Of a stretch of 64,000 bases of DNA, positions 63,374 through 64,000 are shown piece by piece. The stretch comes from Tritrichomonas musculus (lineage: Eukaryota > Parabasalia > Tritrichomonadida > Tritrichomonadidae), in contig JAPFFF010000061.1 in the NCBI GenBank assembly GCA_039105265.1, positions 620,001-684,000 of the forward strand, written 5' to 3'. The translations under genes were made by a program, and so were the position numbers. Under the pieces are notes generated by a model. The model saw only the letters and a program-made list of their open reading frames with translations, did not search any database and had not been told where the DNA came from. The stretch's first letter is position 1, and each line of letters begins with the position of its first letter.

Positions 63374-64000
63374 TTATGCCTTAAAGCATGCAAGTGTTTT
63401 ATTATCTATTATTGCAGTTATGATACCAACAGTCATACGTTTAATCTTTGATGTTATTGCAGTTTCACCACTGAGAATCTTCAATTTATTATCTTCATTA
63501 TCAATAAATACTTCATCCCCAATACCATAACAAGATGAATCATCAACTTTTACAAGATAATCGCCATGGGAAGCAAATGTTATAGCATTATTTTTTTCAT
63601 CAATTCTAACACAAATACCAACATATTCTTTCCATGAACCAGTAGTTTTGACACTGCAAATACAATCTGTAGTATCATTCACAGTTGAAGGTTTCCAAAC
63701 TTTGTTTGGCTGAGAAACATTGTTTCGTACCCAAGTATCACCAACATGTTTGTAAACCTTACCTGTCATATACACAGGAGAACCAACAACGAAATCACTA
63801 ACAGAGTTCATTGATGATTCAATCGGCGAGTAATGTGTGATTGTTGTGTTTGATTGTGCACCGTAAATAGCAGCCTTATATTTTGCTAAATAACCTCGGG
63901 ACATGATGCATCTTGAATATATTTGTTTAGCATCTAATAATTCCTGAATAGTTGTCCAAGAATATCCGCCTATTGGGAAATTATATGTCAGGGGTCTTCC
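63374..64000 (-). CDS. Fibre / spike protein, 3' part (element E, runs off the window)
   Basis: The frame is open from the window edge to TAA at 63374. It encodes the end of the LTYNFPI module, MSRGYLAKYKAAIYGAQSN and the knob (SVSDFVVGSPVYMTGKVYKH ... KTLACFKA). It is very close to the end of the fibre at 51408 but has about 13 extra residues around RNNVSQPNKVWKP. The stop lies 24 bp from the stop of the SKFL gene. Confidence 0.82.
   Translation of the reverse strand, partial: GRPLTYNFPIGGYSWTTIQELLDAKQIYSRCIMSRGYLAKYKAAIYGAQSNTTITHYSPIESSMNSVSDFVVGSPVYMTGKVYKHVGDTWVRNNVSQPNKVWKPSTVNDTTDCICSVKTTGSWKEYVGICVRIDEKNNAITFASHGDYLVKVDDSSCYGIGDEVFIDNEDNKLKILSGETAITSKIKRMTVGIITAIIDNKTLACFKA

Overview
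The window looks like a piece of a protist genome, most likely a trichomonad-type parabasalid, made almost entirely of Maverick/Polinton-like (protein-primed, virus-like) transposons. This is an inference. It rests on three kinds of PolB-family polymerase gene, two retroviral-type integrases, three packaging-type ATPases, double-jelly-roll-like capsid proteins, long phage-like fibre proteins, intronless genes with very short spacers, and one exported beta-helix-like fragment of the kind seen in trichomonad surface proteins. No ordinary housekeeping gene, rRNA or convincing tRNA was found.

Layout. Element A (1 to about 15.2 kb) is visibly richer in G+C than the rest. It holds a repeat-bearing DxNGD protein, a divergent fibre, a very large PolB, an SKFL-family protein, a KilA-N protein and a repeat-rich end. 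A 5'-truncated fibre pseudogene follows (15.2-18.0 kb). Element B (18.0-21.7 kb, very AT-rich) has a DxNGD protein and an ATPase. It is followed by stitched fragments (21.6-25.3 kb): a capsid piece, the first codons of a DxNGD gene and a frameshifted fibre. Element C (25.3-41.2 kb) carries a truncated integrase, ATPase, small virion-type genes, capsid protein, an SF3 helicase fragment, a second kind of PolB split by one stop codon, a penton-like protein and a membrane-anchored fibre-like protein. Element D (41.45-63.0 kb) is the most complete. It has ATPase, regulators, PolB with an embedded HNH-like domain, a free HNH endonuclease, fibre, DxNGD protein, integrase, capsid protein and small genes, and lies between two perfect 108-bp inverted repeats 21.4 kb apart. 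Element E begins at about 63.0 kb with another SKFL protein and the 3' part of another fibre gene.

How the genes work together (family knowledge plus inference). PolB copies the linear element with a protein primer and the integrase inserts it. The ATPase, capsid, penton-like, fibre and small amphipathic or membrane proteins would make a particle. In three copies the fibre gene and the DxNGD gene sit head to head across an 18-22 bp spacer, so they probably form one module.

The most interesting signals are: (1) fibre genes built from exchangeable cassettes, one 237-bp block differing at a single base between elements of different base composition; (2) a roughly 30-bp hairpin repeat inserted in frame into three unrelated genes of element A; (3) an HNH-like domain inside PolB, kept in two diverged copies; (4) a repeated N-terminal domain shared by PolB and a DxNGD protein; (5) integrases whose third catalytic acid is Asp or Asn instead of Glu; and (6) several exact junction and repeat scars. 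Positions and motifs were read by eye; no database search was run.
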